Below are positions 26,714 to 29,066 of a DNA stretch of 29,066 nt, in pieces. The translations under genes were made by a program, and so were the position numbers. Every line of letters starts with the position of its first letter. Positions within the stretch are counted from its first letter, which is position 1. The notes beneath the pieces are model-generated. The model ran no database searches. It had not been told where the DNA came from and saw only the letters and a program-made list of their open reading frames with translations. The DNA is from Scenedesmus sp. ARA3 (Eukaryota; Chlorophyta; Chlorophyceae; Sphaeropleales; Scenedesmaceae): assembly GCA_004335835.1 (NCBI GenBank), contig RWJK01001506.1, positions 42,894 through 71,959 of the forward strand, written 5' to 3'.

Positions 26714-29066
26714 GTGCTGCTGTTGAGCGCAGTCCGACCTGCTATCTCTAATCGACAGCAGCGGCAATGGCATCCGCACCAGCGTGCAGCGCAGCTGGGA
26801 CACCACAGCTGTGCAACTCTCACTGCGGGGCACGTGGGCAGCCACGCGGCAGGCTCGCAAGATGGCAATGCTGGCAGTGTATCAGGTGGGGCAATGGTTT
26901 TAGATCATTCACTCAACCATATCCTATAGTGATTATAAGGCTGTGCGCCTCAGCAGTCATGCAAGATGGCCATGCTAGCAGTGAATCTGGCGGGTGTCGA
27001 GTTTGTGTGTTTTGCATCAAGCATGCAGTGCAGCTGGGACACGACAGCCGTGCAGCTGTCACTGCGGGGCACGTGGGCAGCAACACCGCAGGCTCGCAAG
27101 ATGGCAATGCTTGCTGTGTATCAGGTGGGGTTTAAAGGTTTCAAGTTTTTTCATTGAACTCTGTCCCGTAGCAACAATAAGGCCGCAGCAGTCATGCGAG
27201 ATGGCCATGCTGGCAGTGTATCTGGCAGGTGTAGGGTTTATGCTTTGGATCGAAGCATGCAACGCAGCTGGGACACCACAGCTGTGCAGCTCTCACTGCG
27301 GGACATGTGGGCAGCAACACCACAGGCGCGCAAGATGGCCATGCTGGCTGTGTGCCAGGTGAATTCAGTTGAACCTCAGTGTTCAGTGTTCAGGATTAGG
27401 GTTCGAGGTTCTTTTGCTGGAAATGTGTTGCAGCACTGGGTTTTGTGCTTCAGCAGGTTGCAAGGTGGCAATGCTGTCTGTGTACAATGTGAATATCATT
27501 TGTCTAGGGCTCCATACATCAAGTGCACTTACAAGGGCTCAACACTTCAAGTGCACCTACAAGGGTTCATGATGCATGCCGCAGCAGTAGGGCTTCTGTA
27601 GTCAGCAAGGGTGTAGTGCACTGAGGGCACGCTGCAACAGTTTGGACCATAATTCGTCTGGCATGGCTGTAATAAACCTAGCTTCAAATGTCAGCATCAA
27701 GTGAACTGAAACGGGAGAGGCTTTACTGGTGCACATGCACAGGTTACTTATGTCATGCAATCTGCACGCAATCAGCAGCAACAGCTACGTACTTTACTCC
27801 ACAAACTATTCTACTCTCTTATCTGGACACGTGATGATGTTGTGGCTGTTGCTGGCTGCAGGAGCGGCTGGTGTGGCGTGCAGCGCTGCTGCTGTCACTG
27901 ACTTTAAGCCGCTGTTGCACACACTAAGTGCCAGATACATTGCAGTTCACCTGTCAAGTTTGCAATGTGCTCACCAATACATTTCTGGGGTTGCTGCTGC
28001 TGCAGGAGCGCCTGGTTTGGCGCGCCGCGCTGCTGCTGCAGCTGCTGCGCTGGGTGACCACAGCCTACCCAGGCCTTATGGATGCAGACACAGTGCAGCA
28101 GGTGGAAGCAGCAGCAGCGGGGCCCAACCCGGTAAACCCTGCGGTTGAGGTGCTGCTTGTACCCCAACTGACGCAGCTGGCGGCTGCTGTGTTCCCCTGG
28201 GGAGTGCTGTGTGGGGTGGTGGAGGGCGCGGTTGCTGCTGCAACAGAGGCCCTGATGAACAAGGTGCGCTTGAATATGAAATATGTTATTTGCCGTGGTG
28301 TATGTTACATAGCAGCTGGGTGCAGACCTCAAGACGTTCTGTGTGGGGTGGTGAACGGCGCGATTGCTGCTGCGACAAAGGCGCTGATGAACAAGGTCGG
28401 CTTGTGTTTCGGGATGTGTTGGTAACGTTGTCATATGCTACATAATACTTTACCGCAGCTGGCGGCTGCTGTTTTCCCCTGGGACGTGCTGTATGGGGTG
28501 GTGGAGGGCGCAGTTGCTGCTGCAACAGAGGCGTTGATGAACAAGGTGCGGCTCGACGTAAATGTGTTTGTTCAAATATTGTTGTGTATTGTGTTGCAAC
28601 AGATAGGGAGGCAGTTGCAAGTGTAGGACTGTTTGTGACCATGCAGCGCATGTCACGCAACTGCAATCATGTGGAATGCAGGTTACTGCTGTGTCTGTTC
28701 TTCATTATTCTTCGTAAACTTAGCTGTGCAACGGAAACAACGCACACCAATCACTTTTTTGGTGCTGCTGTTTGCTACTGTCACATTTACTGCTGCAGCC
28801 CCCCTACAGCTACAGCGCCTCCAAGCGCCAGGCAGCACTGCAGCAGCTTCAGTGGGTAGAAGCAAGCTTAGCTCGTGGTGCTGCACTAGCACGCCTGCGG
28901 GCACTGCTGCTACAGCAGGGGCAGCTGCAGCACTGGCAGCAGCAGGCGGCAGCAGCAGCAGCAGCGCAAGGCAGGTCTGGGGTGGTACTGTCACCTGAGC
29001 AGACATACCATGAAGCATGGAGGCAGCAGCAGCAGGATGTGGCGGCGGAGTCTGATCCAGCAGCAG
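26074..29066 (+). CDS. Unrecognised, probably plastid-targeted protein, 3' partial
   Basis: Exons 26074-26355, 26733-26885, 28006-28263 and 28799-29066 (cut by the window end) join at phase 0 throughout, giving 320 residues so far. The start GTATGGCC opens a Ser/Arg/Thr-rich leader (MAQSSILAAGSHTQCGRHSL), then DSLESIIADVLNANKSKIQR. The body is helical: SVQRSWDTTAVQLSLRGTW, QARKMAMLAVYQ, ERLVWRAALLLQLLRWVTTA, FPWGVLCGVVEGAVAAATEA, then SKRQAALQQLQWVEASLARG and a Gln/Ala-rich coil. I do not know the family. All junctions are phase 0, so any phase-0 exon copy could be added without a frameshift, and introns 2 and 3 contain such copies. Confidence 0.7.
26940..27358 (+). repeat. Copies of exon 26733-26885
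   Basis: Near-full copies of the exon's last ~32 codons lie at 27029-27124 and about 27264-27358, with donors at 27125 (GTGGGG) and 27359 (GTGAAT). Scraps of the ARKMAMLAVY part lie near 26955-26993 and 27188-27232. Donor spacing is 239 and 234 bp. The 27029 copy follows GCATGCAG and is phase 0 at both ends; the third copy lacks a phase-matched acceptor. Confidence 0.9.
27862..27894 (+). repeat. Copy of the start of exon 28006-28263
   Basis: GAGCGGCTGGTGTGGCG follows GGCTGCAG and reads ERLVWRAALLL, like the exon start at 28006, 144 bp upstream of it. Similarity then stops and no donor follows in register. Changes are mainly silent (CGG/CGC, GTG/GTT, CGT/CGC). Confidence 0.85.
28342..28545 (+). 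repeat. Two copies of the end of exon 28006-28263
   Basis: The first (about 28338-28396) reads VLCGVVNGAIAAATKALMNK with donor GTCGGC and no phase-matched acceptor. The second (28459-28545) follows TACCGCAG, reads LAAAVFPWDVLYGVVEGAVA, then AATEALMNK, and ends at donor GTGCGG. It is 87 nt long, open, and phase 0 at both ends, so it could be spliced in as a 29-residue repeat. Confidence 0.9.

Noticed and set aside
1..29066. tRNA, rRNA or organellar gene content
   Set aside because: I looked for tRNA-like clover words, rRNA motifs and uninterrupted organellar genes and saw none. The spliceosomal introns and composition argue for nuclear DNA.

Overview
The window looks like nuclear DNA of a green alga. 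It holds intron-rich genes with GT..AG introns, candidate TGTAA polyadenylation signals, predicted plastid proteins with Ala/Ser/Arg-rich leaders, and very many CTG/CAG tracts. I infer a chlorophyte, possibly Scenedesmaceae (Sphaeropleales); the taxon is not proven by anything here. No rRNA, tRNA, CRISPR array or transposase was recognised. The exon models below are hand-built: acceptor and donor were chosen so that phase and protein continuity agree at every junction.

Layout. (1) 59-4133 (+): 3' part of an unrecognised gene whose 5' end lies outside the window. (2) 4419-9651 (+): a 1147-residue Gln-rich nuclear protein resembling BIN4/MIDGET, the plant topoisomerase VI accessory protein, with three AT-hook-like modules. 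(3) 12472-10332 (-) and 16130-14124 (-): two tandem five-exon ELIP-like genes (three-helix light-harvesting-like proteins) with conserved exon phases and a shared upstream promoter block. (4) 18481-17293 (-): a plastid membrane protein that I place in the DUF3593 family. (5) 18755-24955 (+): a plastid alpha/beta-hydrolase of the chlorophyll dephytylase/pheophytinase type, divergent from gene 4 across 273 bp. (6) 26074-29066 (+): an unrecognised, probably plastid-targeted protein, cut by the window end.

Functional theme. Three or four of the six loci are predicted plastid proteins. Two of these families (ELIP and chlorophyll/pheophytin dephytylase) deal with free chlorophyll and photodamage, so the neighbourhood has a pigment-turnover flavour. 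This is inference from gene families only.

Most unusual feature. In all six loci, introns or downstream flanks contain partial tandem copies of an adjacent exon, often with its splice donor. The hydrolase gene is extreme: intron 5 alone carries eight extra copies of the end of exon 5, and the exon with the catalytic serine is preceded by two copies at an exact 237-bp period. Copies differ from the working exon mainly at synonymous positions, and at least two in the last gene are phase-0/phase-0 cassettes with usable splice sites. CTG tracts on the sense strand sit directly against many 3' splice sites. Together this suggests a genome-wide process of exon-junction copying, with possible use of the copies as alternative exons or gene-conversion donors. 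I regard it as the main candidate for something undescribed.
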